From the NCBI GenBank assembly GCA_023212645.1, contig JALBYC010000018.1:1-64000 (forward strand): a stretch of 64,000 bases of DNA, written 5' to 3'. The stretch is from Farysia itapuensis (taxonomy: Eukaryota > Basidiomycota > Ustilaginomycetes > Ustilaginales > Ustilaginaceae). Shown here one piece after another: positions 49,815 to 59,269 of this stretch (positions within the stretch are counted from its first letter, which is position 1; each line of letters starts with the position of its first letter). The notes below the pieces were generated by a model, which worked only from the letters and a program-made list of their open reading frames with translations, was not told the DNA's origin and did not search any database. The position numbers and the translations under genes are program-made.

Positions 49815-50247
49815 TTTCGGTTGATCACGCACTGTTTTAAGCTGAATCAAAGCCCTTTTGTGATCCTTGTTCCGACGGTTGTGGCTGGTGAGTGCTTCTG
49901 AGATAGATGAGCGTGAGTTGGAATTTGCATTTCCGCGATTCCGATGCGATCTCGGAACGGCAGGAATTTGGCCGAGAGATCCACTGTGACTTGATCCACT
50001 GACGGTTCCTGTAAATACTCAAACAACATGGATCCACTGCCGAAAAAGCCAGAACGCTTGGGCCACACAGCCTGATAAACTTGACAACCCTGGACCATCT
50101 TTGAGCACTCTCTCATCACACCTTGTCGTTTCGCTTCTGCCCTGTCTACGCTATCGTACACTTCTGATGAACTAGCAGCTGTGTTCCTCAGACTACGCTG
50201 CGATATTCTGATAGGTCATTGACGGCAGTGCAGGTGTCGGTCCCGTC

Positions 50248-53200
50248 ATGTCTTCGCTTTTCCGGTCTAAAGATTATGCTGCGTCTCCAAAAGGTTCGCA
50301 TGATCCACCCCAGGATGAGATCAACGCTGCCGCAGCGCAAGACAAGTCGGAGCACGCTATTGTCAATGCCCGTCTGAGGCAGAATGAAGCTGCCGGTGCT
50401 CGTGTCATGGAGTTCGACGAGAATGCCACTCCCCAAGAGAAAGCGGCTCAAGCTGCCAAGGCCATGGACAAAATCAAGCCCAAGACCGCAGCGGCTCCAG
50501 CGAAAGAAGACAGTGGCCTGGGCATGGTCTCTGACATTGGAGGCAAGAAAGTTGATCCGACCCTCAACACAGCCGACATTGATCGGATTAATGAACAGGA
50601 AAAGACTGCGCCCGGCTCGCTTCCAGCAGGGCAGCCCACCAGCAACCTCCCAGAGTGGTATCAGGTAGGCTGGTCTGGCGTTGCACGAGCCAATCGCGGC
50701 CTTGGACCCAACCAAAAGGTCACTGCCGAAGAGGAGGCGCAATTGGACCTCGTCAGCACCTTTCTCAGTGATGCGTACTACGGCCAATTTTGGTGGAACG
50801 CTGCAGTCATCATGGTCGCCGTTCTGACTACCTACCTAGCCACCCGTTTCGGCGGAGGTATTGCATCTCTGCTCGTCATCGGTGCGTTCTGCTCGACCTA
50901 TTACAACACCAGCATGCGCAGAACACGCCAGCGCGCCCGCGACGACATCACGCGAGACATGGCAAAGAAAAAAATGATCTCAGAGCACGAATCTGCACAG
51001 TGGATCAATCACTTTCTCTCGCGCTTTTGGTTGATCTACGAGCCCGTTCTATCCGCCACCATCATCGGCGTCGCTGATTCGGTCCTCTTGCAAAATTGTC
51101 CCTCCTTCCTCGACTCTATTCGCATGACGACATTTACTCTCGGCACGAAAGCTCCTCGAATTGACTCGGTCCGCACGTTTCCCGACACCGAAGAAGATAT
51201 CGTCATGATGGATTGGAAGTTTAGCTTCACTCCCAGCGACACTCTGGATCTTACTGTGAAACAAGCTAATCAAAAGATCAACCCCAAGATTGTCCTAACG
51301 ATCCGCATCGGAAAAGGTTTTGTCGGCGCTGGTCTCCCTATCTTGCTCGAGGACATTAATTTTGTTGGCCACATGCGTCTCAGATTGAAGCTGATGAGCA
51401 ATTTTCCCCACGTCCAGCTGGTCGACATGTCTTTCATGGAGCCTCCCAAGATCGACTACGTGCTTAAGCCGATTGGAGGCAACACTTTTGGTTTCGACAT
51501 CGGCATCATTCCGGGCCTGTCAGACTTTATCCAGGGCCAGATTCATGCTAATTTGGGTCCCATGATGTATCATCCCAACCTCTTCACTATCAATTTGGAG
51601 CAAATGATGTCTGGAACCCCGCTTGACACTGCTATCGGCGTCCTACAGGTCAATGTCTGGTCCGCTAGAAGCCTCAGAGGCGTCAAGCTGGGCGGCGGCA
51701 CTCCAGATCCATATGTCGCCATATCTATCGACAATCGAGATACGCTTGCCAAGACCGCCATTAAGAAGAGTACTGCCAATCCGCAATTCAAGGAGACCAA
51801 GTTTGTGCTGCTCAACAACCTGAACGGCATGCTCACCCTGTCCTTGTTCGACTACAACGAACATCGTCCCGATTCAGCTCTCGGTCAGGCCGCTTTTGAC
51901 CTTAAAGAACTTATGGAAGAACCCGAGCAGGAGAATCTCAGCACCGCAATTGTGCTCGATGCAAAGGAACGCGGTGAAGTGCAGTATTCGCTGTCGTACT
52001 ACCCTGTCATCAAGCCGGAGGTCGACGAGGGAGGACATCCTTTGCCGCTTCCAGAGACACGATCAGGCGTGGTACGCTTCACACTACACCAAGCCAAGGA
52101 GCTTGACAAGCGATCAGGTTTCAGTGGCGAGCTGTGTCCAAAGGGTCGCATCCGTCTCAACGGACAAAAGGTCAAGGACACGCCCGTTATCAAGCGCACT
52201 ACCAATCCGATCTTCGAGCTGCCCACCGAGTTCCTCGTGACTGACCGCAAAAAGGCTGTAATCACCATCGAGATTCTCGACGAGAGGGATCTGCGAGCTG
52301 ACCCCGTGGTCTCGCATTTGAGCATTCGGCTCGAAGACTTGCTCGCTGCCAAGGAAAAGCAACAGGACTGGTTCCCACTCAAGAACAGCAAACACGGACG
52401 GATCCGTATGTCGGCTGAATGGAAGCCTGTACTGATGTCTGGCAGCACCAATGGCAGCAGCGGCTACACACCTGCTGTCGGTGTTGTCAAATTCTGGATC
52501 AAGAAGGCTAGCGATGTCAAGAATGTCGAGGCCATGACAGGTGGCAAGTCAGATCCTTACGTCACTCTGCGTAGTCGCGGTCAGCTGGTGGACGGAAGCA
52601 CGATCATCAACAACAATCTCAACCCAGAATGGAATGAGATCTTGTATGCGCCTGTTCACTCGTTGCGCGAGAAGATCACTCTCGAAGTAATGGACTACCA
52701 GAACGCTGGAAAGGATCGATCTCTGGGCAGTGTCGAAGTCGACATGGCTACGCTCGCAACCGAAGGGTCTAGTGATTCCAAGACAGCCTACTCTAGCACT
52801 GGCAGACATGCCCACAAAGATCGCATCCATTTGGGTCGAGGTATGTACAAAGGCTCGATCGAGTTCGACTGCGAGTTCCTGCCCGCCGTCAACCTTCGCG
52901 GTGTCGAATTTGAGGAGAAGGAGAACGAGGCAGCAGCCAAGAGTGGATCCGTTCTGGAAGAGCCCGAAGAAGAAAAAATCGAAGCACCCGCTGCGCCGAC
53001 AAACGGTGCTGCAAAGGGGCATGTGAAGGACAAGCCATCGATCGCCTCCTTAGCGAGTGCCAAGACAATGGCAGCAAGTCTCGGATCTGCAGCACACAGA
53101 GAGAGCGAGGCGATCAGCATGACCAAGGAGGAGCTTCTGCAGGAGCAGTCAGGAATCATTGTTTTCAACGTCCTTCAAGGCTCGCTTCCTCATCACAAGA

Positions 53201-54480
53201 AGCATGCTCGACTAGAAGTACTCTTTGACGACGGGTACTGGCCAGCCTACACCACAGAACGAGCGCGCACGGCTCAATGTATGTGGGACGAGGTAGGCGA
53301 GTCTGTAGTCAAGGAGTTGGACTGGTCCAAGTTCCTACTCAAGTTGCGAACTGGCGAAGGCGACGACGACGTTTTCGCCGAGTTTGCTGGCAACACGAAG
53401 GATGTTTTGGAAAAATGCCTAAATTCGCAGTACGAGTTCCGCTTGCACAATGAAGCAGGCACACAGGTAGCGACCGTGGTGATTGCCTGCAAGTACATCC
53501 CTATCAACCTGAAGCTCGAGCCTGTCGAGAGCGTGAACAACCAAGGCTTCCTTCGCGTCGATGTGGTCAAAGCTCGCAACCTGCGTGCGGCCGATCGAGG
53601 AAATCGGTCTGACCCATATATTGCCTTTGTGCTCAACGGCGAACGTCAGGGCAAGACCAAGGTGGTGAAGAAAACATTGAATCCCGACTTTAACGAGAAC
53701 ATTGGCGAGTTCAAGGTTCCATCTCGTGTCGCAGCTCAAGCAGTTTTCGAGGCTTACGACTGGGACCAGGTTGGAACTCCTGATCGGCTCGGCCATGCTC
53801 AAGTTGATCTGGCGGAACTGGAGCCTTTCGAGCCTTTCGAACAGACATACCAGCTGACAGGCAAGGGCTCGACAGACAAGTCAGAGCTGACGCTGCGCTT
53901 TGTTTTCAAGCCGGACTTTGTCACCCACCGAGAACGCAAAGGCACGAGCATCGCTCGCAGCTTCACCTCTGGTGTCACTGGCGTCGGCAAAGTTGGTGCT
54001 GGCGGTGTGCTTGCGGTCGGAACAGGAGTGGGCAAAGCTGGTCTTGGAGTTGGCAAGGTCGGGTTTGGCGTGGGTAAAGGCGTGGTAGGAATTGCCGGAA
54101 AGGGCGTCGGAGGCGTGACCAAGGGCGTGGGAAGCATCGTCCGTCCTGGTGGCCGGCGGATGTCGATAGGAGACTCGGTGGCAGAGCACCCTGTCATCGA
54201 CCCAGCGACGGGCGAAGTTATTACCCCCTATGCTGGCGCGCAGGGCACCAATGGGCTCGCCTCAGGCCTCAACGGTGGCTCTGATGGCCTCACCGCCTTT
54301 TCGACGGATCCAGCAGCAACGGGCATGCAAATTCCACAGACAGTGCCCGAGGACTACCGCTACAGTATGGACCAAGACGACGGTCAGTCGATGACTGAAT
54401 CGCACACCACTCCATCCAAGAGAAAGTCTCGCATGCACAACCCGTTCAAACGTCATGGCAAGCATGCCGACTCCCAGTAA
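50248..54480 (+). CDS. TCB3: Tricalbin (extended synaptotagmin), ER-plasma membrane tether
   Basis: 1410 residues. Residues 1-180 are charged and disordered. A hairpin membrane anchor lies at about 181-217 (AAVIMVAVLTTYLATRF, ASLLVIGAFCSTYYN). The SMP lipid-transfer domain covers about 240-455 (NHFLSRFWLIYEPVLSATII). C2-type domains begin near 464 (LQVNVWSARSLRGVKLGG), 607 (RFTLHQAKELDKRSGF), 746 (VKFWIKKASDVKNVEAM) and 1100 (LRVDVVKARNLRAADRG); a degenerate one lies near 969. Asp pairs for calcium (SDPYV, SDPYI) are seen in the third and last. Residues 1240-1300 are an odd Gly/Val/Lys repeat (GVGKxG). Tricalbins hold cortical ER to the plasma membrane and move lipids. The name TCB3 is only by family. 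Confidence 0.92.
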   Translation: MSSLFRSKDYAASPKGSHDPPQDEINAAAAQDKSEHAIVNARLRQNEAAGARVMEFDENATPQEKAAQAAKAMDKIKPKTAAAPAKEDSGLGMVSDIGGKKVDPTLNTADIDRINEQEKTAPGSLPAGQPTSNLPEWYQVGWSGVARANRGLGPNQKVTAEEEAQLDLVSTFLSDAYYGQFWWNAAVIMVAVLTTYLATRFGGGIASLLVIGAFCSTYYNTSMRRTRQRARDDITRDMAKKKMISEHESAQWINHFLSRFWLIYEPVLSATIIGVADSVLLQNCPSFLDSIRMTTFTLGTKAPRIDSVRTFPDTEEDIVMMDWKFSFTPSDTLDLTVKQANQKINPKIVLTIRIGKGFVGAGLPILLEDINFVGHMRLRLKLMSNFPHVQLVDMSFMEPPKIDYVLKPIGGNTFGFDIGIIPGLSDFIQGQIHANLGPMMYHPNLFTINLEQMMSGTPLDTAIGVLQVNVWSARSLRGVKLGGGTPDPYVAISIDNRDTLAKTAIKKSTANPQFKETKFVLLNNLNGMLTLSLFDYNEHRPDSALGQAAFDLKELMEEPEQENLSTAIVLDAKERGEVQYSLSYYPVIKPEVDEGGHPLPLPETRSGVVRFTLHQAKELDKRSGFSGELCPKGRIRLNGQKVKDTPVIKRTTNPIFELPTEFLVTDRKKAVITIEILDERDLRADPVVSHLSIRLEDLLAAKEKQQDWFPLKNSKHGRIRMSAEWKPVLMSGSTNGSSGYTPAVGVVKFWIKKASDVKNVEAMTGGKSDPYVTLRSRGQLVDGSTIINNNLNPEWNEILYAPVHSLREKITLEVMDYQNAGKDRSLGSVEVDMATLATEGSSDSKTAYSSTGRHAHKDRIHLGRGMYKGSIEFDCEFLPAVNLRGVEFEEKENEAAAKSGSVLEEPEEEKIEAPAAPTNGAAKGHVKDKPSIASLASAKTMAASLGSAAHRESEAISMTKEELLQEQSGIIVFNVLQGSLPHHKKHARLEVLFDDGYWPAYTTERARTAQCMWDEVGESVVKELDWSKFLLKLRTGEGDDDVFAEFAGNTKDVLEKCLNSQYEFRLHNEAGTQVATVVIACKYIPINLKLEPVESVNNQGFLRVDVVKARNLRAADRGNRSDPYIAFVLNGERQGKTKVVKKTLNPDFNENIGEFKVPSRVAAQAVFEAYDWDQVGTPDRLGHAQVDLAELEPFEPFEQTYQLTGKGSTDKSELTLRFVFKPDFVTHRERKGTSIARSFTSGVTGVGKVGAGGVLAVGTGVGKAGLGVGKVGFGVGKGVVGIAGKGVGGVTKGVGSIVRPGGRRMSIGDSVAEHPVIDPATGEVITPYAGAQGTNGLASGLNGGSDGLTAFSTDPAATGMQIPQTVPEDYRYSMDQDDGQSMTESHTTPSKRKSRMHNPFKRHGKHADSQ

Positions 54481-54571
54481 GCACCGACCTTTTCTGTCCT
54501 GTCCATGGTGTATATAAGTGCGCGTGCCATCAATGAACGAAAGTATGTGCAGTAAGTGCGATGTGCGCGTG

Positions 54572-55612
54572 TCAAAGGCGTGAGAAATTGGCGATGCTGG
54601 GCGAAGCTTTTGCAGCTTCTTCTGAGCGACTTGGTGCAGATGCACGCAAATCGGAAGTTCCCCGTTGAACGTCTTTGTCTGAGATGTGAGCCAAGCGATG
54701 GAGCTCCTTACGGACAAAGTGGACGACGCGGTGAAGATGTTGCGGGTAGGCCATCTCTGGATTACTGGCTGCCAATGCGTCCAGAGCAGAAGACACACTG
54801 GTCGTTGGGTTTGCAGACGAGGTGGACGGAGTTGTGTTTGCGGAGCCGATGTCTCGAGCGAGATCAGGCTTGTCGCTTGTGACTTTCTCGCCCTCGACGA
54901 CTTTGTCAACACCGGCCAGCTTGCGTTTGACACCGGCTACGGTGCCCCAGCCTGCGCCCCAAATGTTACGCCAGACAGCCTGCGCTAATCGTGCGTCTCC
55001 TCCAATCAAGCCTTCATCATAGCCGAGAATGGCGCCACGGTGTTGCTGATGCATGTCTCTCATATAGCCTTTGACCAGGCGAGAGGTCTGCACGCCGAAT
55101 CGATCGCGCATTCTAGACTCCGCATCGAGGAAAAAGTGATTGATGAGCTCCTGGTTATACGTTTGCGCCTCTGCTTTGTTCAACGCACGGAAACGAGACA
55201 TGAGCAGATAGACATGTAGATTGGTGATTTGAAACCAGGACTGATACGTCTCCGGTAAAGCGCATTCGCGGTACCAGAAATGGCGCTCGACATGTGCTCG
55301 CTCCGCACATCGATCGTACAAGTCGGAAGTGACTCGAATGGCAGTACTTGTTGTAGAATTGTAGCCCATTAGGCGCGCCAGGCCTTTCACGATCGACACT
55401 GTTGTCGCGGAGTACGGCTCTTTTCGCGGCGGTGGGGTGGAAGGAGACAGTTGTGAGCTATGAAGTAGAGGAAGCGGCTTGTCTTGCTTCTTTGAAGCCA
55501 TGTGTGTCGAGGAAGTGTGAAGACTCGCAGCGAGACGCGGCTGTAGTGCAGAAGACGTGGCCACGGCTCCGCGTGCCATGCTCCCTGCCTGCGATAATGA
55601 TTTGGTCAACAT
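54572..55612 (-). CDS. CBP3: Cbp3 / UQCC1, cytochrome b translation and assembly factor
   Basis: 346 residues. The N-terminus (LTKSLSQAGSMARGAVATSS, LQPRLAASLHTSS) is a mitochondrial presequence. The ubiquinol-cytochrome c chaperone domain follows: RHFWYRECALPETYQSWFQI, TNLHVYLLMSRFRAL, QELINHFFLDAESRMRDRFG, VKGYMRDMHQQHRGAILGYDEGL and DARLAQAVWRNIWGA. Cbp3 with Cbp6 binds the mitochondrial ribosome exit and newly made cytochrome b for complex III. The C-terminal 100 residues are variable, with a Ser/Asn insert. It is tail to tail with the tricalbin gene (91 bp) and divergent from the PP2C gene. Confidence 0.93.
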   Translation of the reverse strand: MLTKSLSQAGSMARGAVATSSALQPRLAASLHTSSTHMASKKQDKPLPLLHSSQLSPSTPPPRKEPYSATTVSIVKGLARLMGYNSTTSTAIRVTSDLYDRCAERAHVERHFWYRECALPETYQSWFQITNLHVYLLMSRFRALNKAEAQTYNQELINHFFLDAESRMRDRFGVQTSRLVKGYMRDMHQQHRGAILGYDEGLIGGDARLAQAVWRNIWGAGWGTVAGVKRKLAGVDKVVEGEKVTSDKPDLARDIGSANTTPSTSSANPTTSVSSALDALAASNPEMAYPQHLHRVVHFVRKELHRLAHISDKDVQRGTSDLRASAPSRSEEAAKASPSIANFSRL

Positions 55613-55845
55613 TGCCGGAACGAGGTCGGTGGTATGGTGGTCAAAGCTGAATCTTCCTGCGAAATTCCTTTAATCCTTTTTGCTAAGCAAAATTGACGTG
55701 GGTCGGTGGGTGCAGATGTCCCGATACCATCGCGATTGTGCCCCGATCGTCGGCAAAACCGGCACATCCCCTCCGTCATCCACAAACCTCAAAAGTTTGC
55801 CAAAAGCTTCCTACCTTTGTACAACCCCCTTGTTGTGTCCTGCAG

Positions 55846-57456
55846 ATGATCCAGTCGGTCGCTGGGCCTTCCCGGCTGGCCACTATTGGGAATGGAAAGG
55901 CTAGAGCCCTGGATCTGGTCTCTTTGCCTCGTCTCTGTCCAGCCCGACAGTATCACTCGTACCTCCGCACAATCTCTCCATCCGGCGGCCAGGCACGCAT
56001 TCAACTGAAAGCATCCAAATCGGGCGTCTTTGGCTTAGCAACTTCGCGTGGCACACGAGCCTACCAAGAAGATACGGGTTCTGTCTCTTGTCTGCATCTA
56101 TCCCCAGAAGAGCTTCGGCGAAATTATCTCAAGTACCACTCTTCCTCTGGCTCTTCATCGAAAGCCGCGCTCGAGTGGGACCCAAGCAAAGCTGGAGGAG
56201 AGGATTTGGCCGGGCAAGTCGTCTGGTTTGGCTGCTTCGACGGACACGGTGGACAACAAGTCTCGAGCTTCCTCAGAGACACCCTGCATGGCACGACCGA
56301 GGACGTTGAAAAGGACATGGTCACAGATACTGTACAGTACACTAGAGAGCTTGGCGGCTACTTTCGCAGATTCACCGGCGGCGTTTTGGAGCGATGGGTC
56401 AGAAAAGAGCGCTTAAAACCAGTGCGAGCGGGGCCGCCCGCTGGTCGTCGAGGTCCCGCGCTACAGAAGGAGCCTCTGACCGGACACTCGTCCCCAAAGC
56501 AAGACTCGTCGCACAAGGTAAAAGACCCAGAGTCCTTGTCCGAAATGCTTCAGCACGAAAGCAAAGGTGCGCAGGAATCAAGCACACCGGAACCAACGTC
56601 ACAGACGCTCACAGAAGCGCACACGCGCGATGGAACTGTCGTGATTGGCGGCACTGCTGACACTGTCGGTCACGCGCCCAGCACGGACGCAGACACGATA
56701 CTAAAGTTGTCGTCGATCGAACGCATTGCGCCGCCAGAAGGGATGGAGAACGAGGCGCTGAGTATGGCCGAGCGTCTAACCCTTGCCTGGCTGGTGGCCG
56801 ACCGTCAGATCCAGTCGTCCAAATCATTGGACGTCGGTGGAAGCACCGCATCAGTGGTATTGCTACACTCGTTGGACATGCCAGCGGCGCCTTGGTACTC
56901 CTCGGACCACGTCGGTGTGAATGTAGCGCATGTGGGTGATACGCGGGTGCTCCTGTGCTCTTCTGCCGAGGGCAAGGCCATACCACTAACAACGTATCAC
57001 CATCCCGACGATCGATCCGAGTCGGAACGACTGCGCAAGATGGGCGCCGGGATGATCACCGACTCCTTCGGCGAAGCACGCTGGATGGGCGCCTTGGCAA
57101 ACACACGCGCCTTTGGCGACTCGCGTTTCAAGAAAGTGGGCATTACATCCGAGCCTGAGATTTTCTCCCAGGTGGTCAAAGGTTCAGACTACAGCTTCCT
57201 CGTCGCCTTCAGCGACGGTGTTGGTGGTGTCATCTCTGATCAAGAAGTCGTTGATCTCTGCAGAGACGCAAGACACCCAAGTCAAGCGGCCAGTAATGTC
57301 CTCCGCTTCGCAGAAGAACTGGGTGCACAGGACAATTGCACCGTCCTTGTCATTCCGCTGAAAGCTTGGGGTAAGATGGGCGGTAAAGACCTCACGCGCG
57401 AACGAAGAGAGATGCGAAGATCCAAGACGGACCTCTTCAGAGACAGTCGGCAATGA
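55846..57456 (+). CDS. Mitochondrial-type PP2C protein phosphatase
   Basis: 536 residues from the first in-frame ATG at 55846. The N-terminus (MIQSVAGPSRLATIGNGKAR and LPRLCPARQYHSYLR) looks like a mitochondrial presequence. PP2C motifs: RGTRAYQEDTGSV, FGCFDGHGGQQ with metal Asp near 132, VNVAHVGDTRVLLC, ANTRAFGDSRFKKVG, LVAFSDGVGGVISDQEV and AQDNCTVLVIPL. About 110 residues of variable sequence lie between the second and third motifs. The arrangement fits Ptc6/Ptc5-type phosphatases, which act on pyruvate dehydrogenase or in mitophagy in yeast. Whether an upstream exon exists cannot be settled, since a CCTGCAG acceptor-like site directly precedes the ATG. Confidence 0.88.
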   Translation: MIQSVAGPSRLATIGNGKARALDLVSLPRLCPARQYHSYLRTISPSGGQARIQLKASKSGVFGLATSRGTRAYQEDTGSVSCLHLSPEELRRNYLKYHSSSGSSSKAALEWDPSKAGGEDLAGQVVWFGCFDGHGGQQVSSFLRDTLHGTTEDVEKDMVTDTVQYTRELGGYFRRFTGGVLERWVRKERLKPVRAGPPAGRRGPALQKEPLTGHSSPKQDSSHKVKDPESLSEMLQHESKGAQESSTPEPTSQTLTEAHTRDGTVVIGGTADTVGHAPSTDADTILKLSSIERIAPPEGMENEALSMAERLTLAWLVADRQIQSSKSLDVGGSTASVVLLHSLDMPAAPWYSSDHVGVNVAHVGDTRVLLCSSAEGKAIPLTTYHHPDDRSESERLRKMGAGMITDSFGEARWMGALANTRAFGDSRFKKVGITSEPEIFSQVVKGSDYSFLVAFSDGVGGVISDQEVVDLCRDARHPSQAASNVLRFAEELGAQDNCTVLVIPLKAWGKMGGKDLTRERREMRRSKTDLFRDSRQ

Positions 57457-57667
57457 AATGTCTCACCGCCCAACTGTGGTGTCTCCAATCGAACGCTTAG
57501 CAAACCCACAGGCAATGACGCTTTGTCAATCAAAATGCATGCGATGACGAGACAGTATGAAGTACAGAGAACTAGGAGGTCGGGAATGTGATGCTACACG
57601 GCAAGGTATGCTGCTTGTATGGAAGACTTGGATGCTAGAAAGACAAGGGAGGGGAGAAGAAGCATGC

Positions 57668-59269
57668 TTAGAACTGCTGGATGTTGACGTTCCACTGGAC
57701 CTGCACTGTAGCGAGAGCCGGACGTGATGGCATCTGCGCTTCTGTGTGTTGGTGCTGTTTGGGCAGCATTCGGGATGCCGCCGATGGGGAAAGGTGTGCG
57801 GATGATGTCGAGAGTGATGCTGCTTTGGACTGCTGTTGTAATTGTGGCTGAGCTTTGCCCTGTCGGGAAGGGCTGGAGGATGCGCTTGGTAGGCCAGCTG
57901 CGGCGGCCACCAGAGGATCGTGCAAAGAGTAGAGCGAAAGAGGCGTAACGGGCATTTCGTCTTCCTCCTCGTCCTCGTCGTCTTCATCATCCCGGTCCTC
58001 GTCCATGGATCGCGAAGGTGTGGATTGGACAGACGAAGAGGGAGTTGCTGGCTGCGAGCACATGGACTCGTCATCGTCAATATCGACAGCGGACTCAGCC
58101 TGACCATAGATCGGTGCCTGCGCTGGGAGCAAGCCAGAGGCGGACTTGGCAGCTGCTTCATGTCGAGCACGGTAATAGTCGCAAATGACGGTGGAAGCAT
58201 TGCTGAAGTATGCGTAGGAGTACTTCTTCATGAGAATGAGCGAAGGGTCTCCACGCAGCGACTCAGAGACATAGGCGTCGAGCATTTGCGCTGCCTTTGT
58301 CGCCTCGTCAGCAGGCTGCACATTGCTGTACTGCGGCTGACCATTGATGAAGCGTGCCAAGATAAGAGCTCCTTTTGTCAAAGAAGATGACTTGAGCGTG
58401 ATGAAGTCCTTGTGAAACAAGCTGATCTCGAGGAAGAAACGAGCAAGGTTGACAGTCTTGAGGTCTTCCTCGCCACGGACGCTCTCGATTCGTAGCCATG
58501 CCTCGGCAGTAGGGTGGCCAAGCGTCCATCCGATCGTCGACAGAACGTGGCCCTCCATCTGCGAAAAGGCAGACTCGTCGTAGGCGTTGCAGCACATCTG
58601 GCTAAGGTCGGCCACGGTCGGCACGCGGTCCTTGGAGTCTTCGAACTTGGCCGCAATCAGCAGAGCTGCACATCCGACTAGCTGGTAGTGTCGCTTATAC
58701 ACAATGCGCTTTGAAACGTATCGGTCGACAACGTTCATGGTCAAGAAGAGAGTCTCAGGCCGAAGGCGGAAAGTCTGGTGGATCTCGATGAGGAAGTCGA
58801 CGAGGTAGGGGCGCATAAACCACCGCAGTTCAGGCTGAGCATCCATCAAATCAACAGAGGCCATGGTCTGAGCCTCCATTTCGTGCATGTGTTGAATGAC
58901 CTCGTCTTGGTACTCGTCCTCGAATAGAATCGATCGCACGTCGACGGCGGGCTTGGTGATTGAGATCGAAGATGAAGTCGACATGGTGGAAGTTGCGGCG
59001 GTGGTGTCGGCGGCTGTTGCAGATTCGGCAGAAGAGCACGAAACAGGAACCGAGACGGTGCTGCAAGCGGACGAAGCACGTTTGGCGGCCATCTGGATAG
59101 CAATCTCCTGTTTGTTGGGGTTAAGAGGCGAAGTGCTTTTGCCGCGGGACGAGCGTGGACGAGCACTAGAGATGCTGGAAATTGAGTTGTTGGAATTGGT
59201 ACGACTGTGACGAGGGAAAGCGGAGCTTCGTCGAGAAGAGGAGGCGCTAGAGCAAGCAGATGATGGCAT
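57668..59269 (-). CDS. CLN1: G1 cyclin of the Cln1 type (B-type-like box)
   Basis: 533 residues. The first 105 residues are Ser rich with a basic start (SSRRSSAFPRHSRTN). A short cyclin lead-in (EYQDEVIQHMHEMEAQTM) precedes the N-terminal cyclin box at about 140-265: RWFMRPYLVDFLIEIHQTFR, LFLTMNVVDRYVSKR and LVGCAALLIAAKFED. The C-terminal cyclin fold lies at about 270-375. The tail is Asp/Glu, Ser and Gln rich, with PEST-like runs that suggest fast turnover. In Ustilago maydis, Cln1 controls G1 length and the budding/filament choice. SCF F-box proteins commonly destroy such cyclins. The 1.8-kb upstream gap is large, consistent with regulated expression. Confidence 0.9.
   Translation of the reverse strand: MPSSACSSASSSRRSSAFPRHSRTNSNNSISSISSARPRSSRGKSTSPLNPNKQEIAIQMAAKRASSACSTVSVPVSCSSAESATAADTTAATSTMSTSSSISITKPAVDVRSILFEDEYQDEVIQHMHEMEAQTMASVDLMDAQPELRWFMRPYLVDFLIEIHQTFRLRPETLFLTMNVVDRYVSKRIVYKRHYQLVGCAALLIAAKFEDSKDRVPTVADLSQMCCNAYDESAFSQMEGHVLSTIGWTLGHPTAEAWLRIESVRGEEDLKTVNLARFFLEISLFHKDFITLKSSSLTKGALILARFINGQPQYSNVQPADEATKAAQMLDAYVSESLRGDPSLILMKKYSYAYFSNASTVICDYYRARHEAAAKSASGLLPAQAPIYGQAESAVDIDDDESMCSQPATPSSSVQSTPSRSMDEDRDDEDDEDEEEDEMPVTPLSLYSLHDPLVAAAAGLPSASSSPSRQGKAQPQLQQQSKAASLSTSSAHLSPSAASRMLPKQHQHTEAQMPSRPALATVQVQWNVNIQQF

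Noticed and set aside
54511..54519. TATATAAG-like box after the tricalbin gene
   Set aside because: It lies between two converging 3' ends, with no gene start downstream on that strand until PP2C more than 1.3 kb away, so a promoter role is unlikely.
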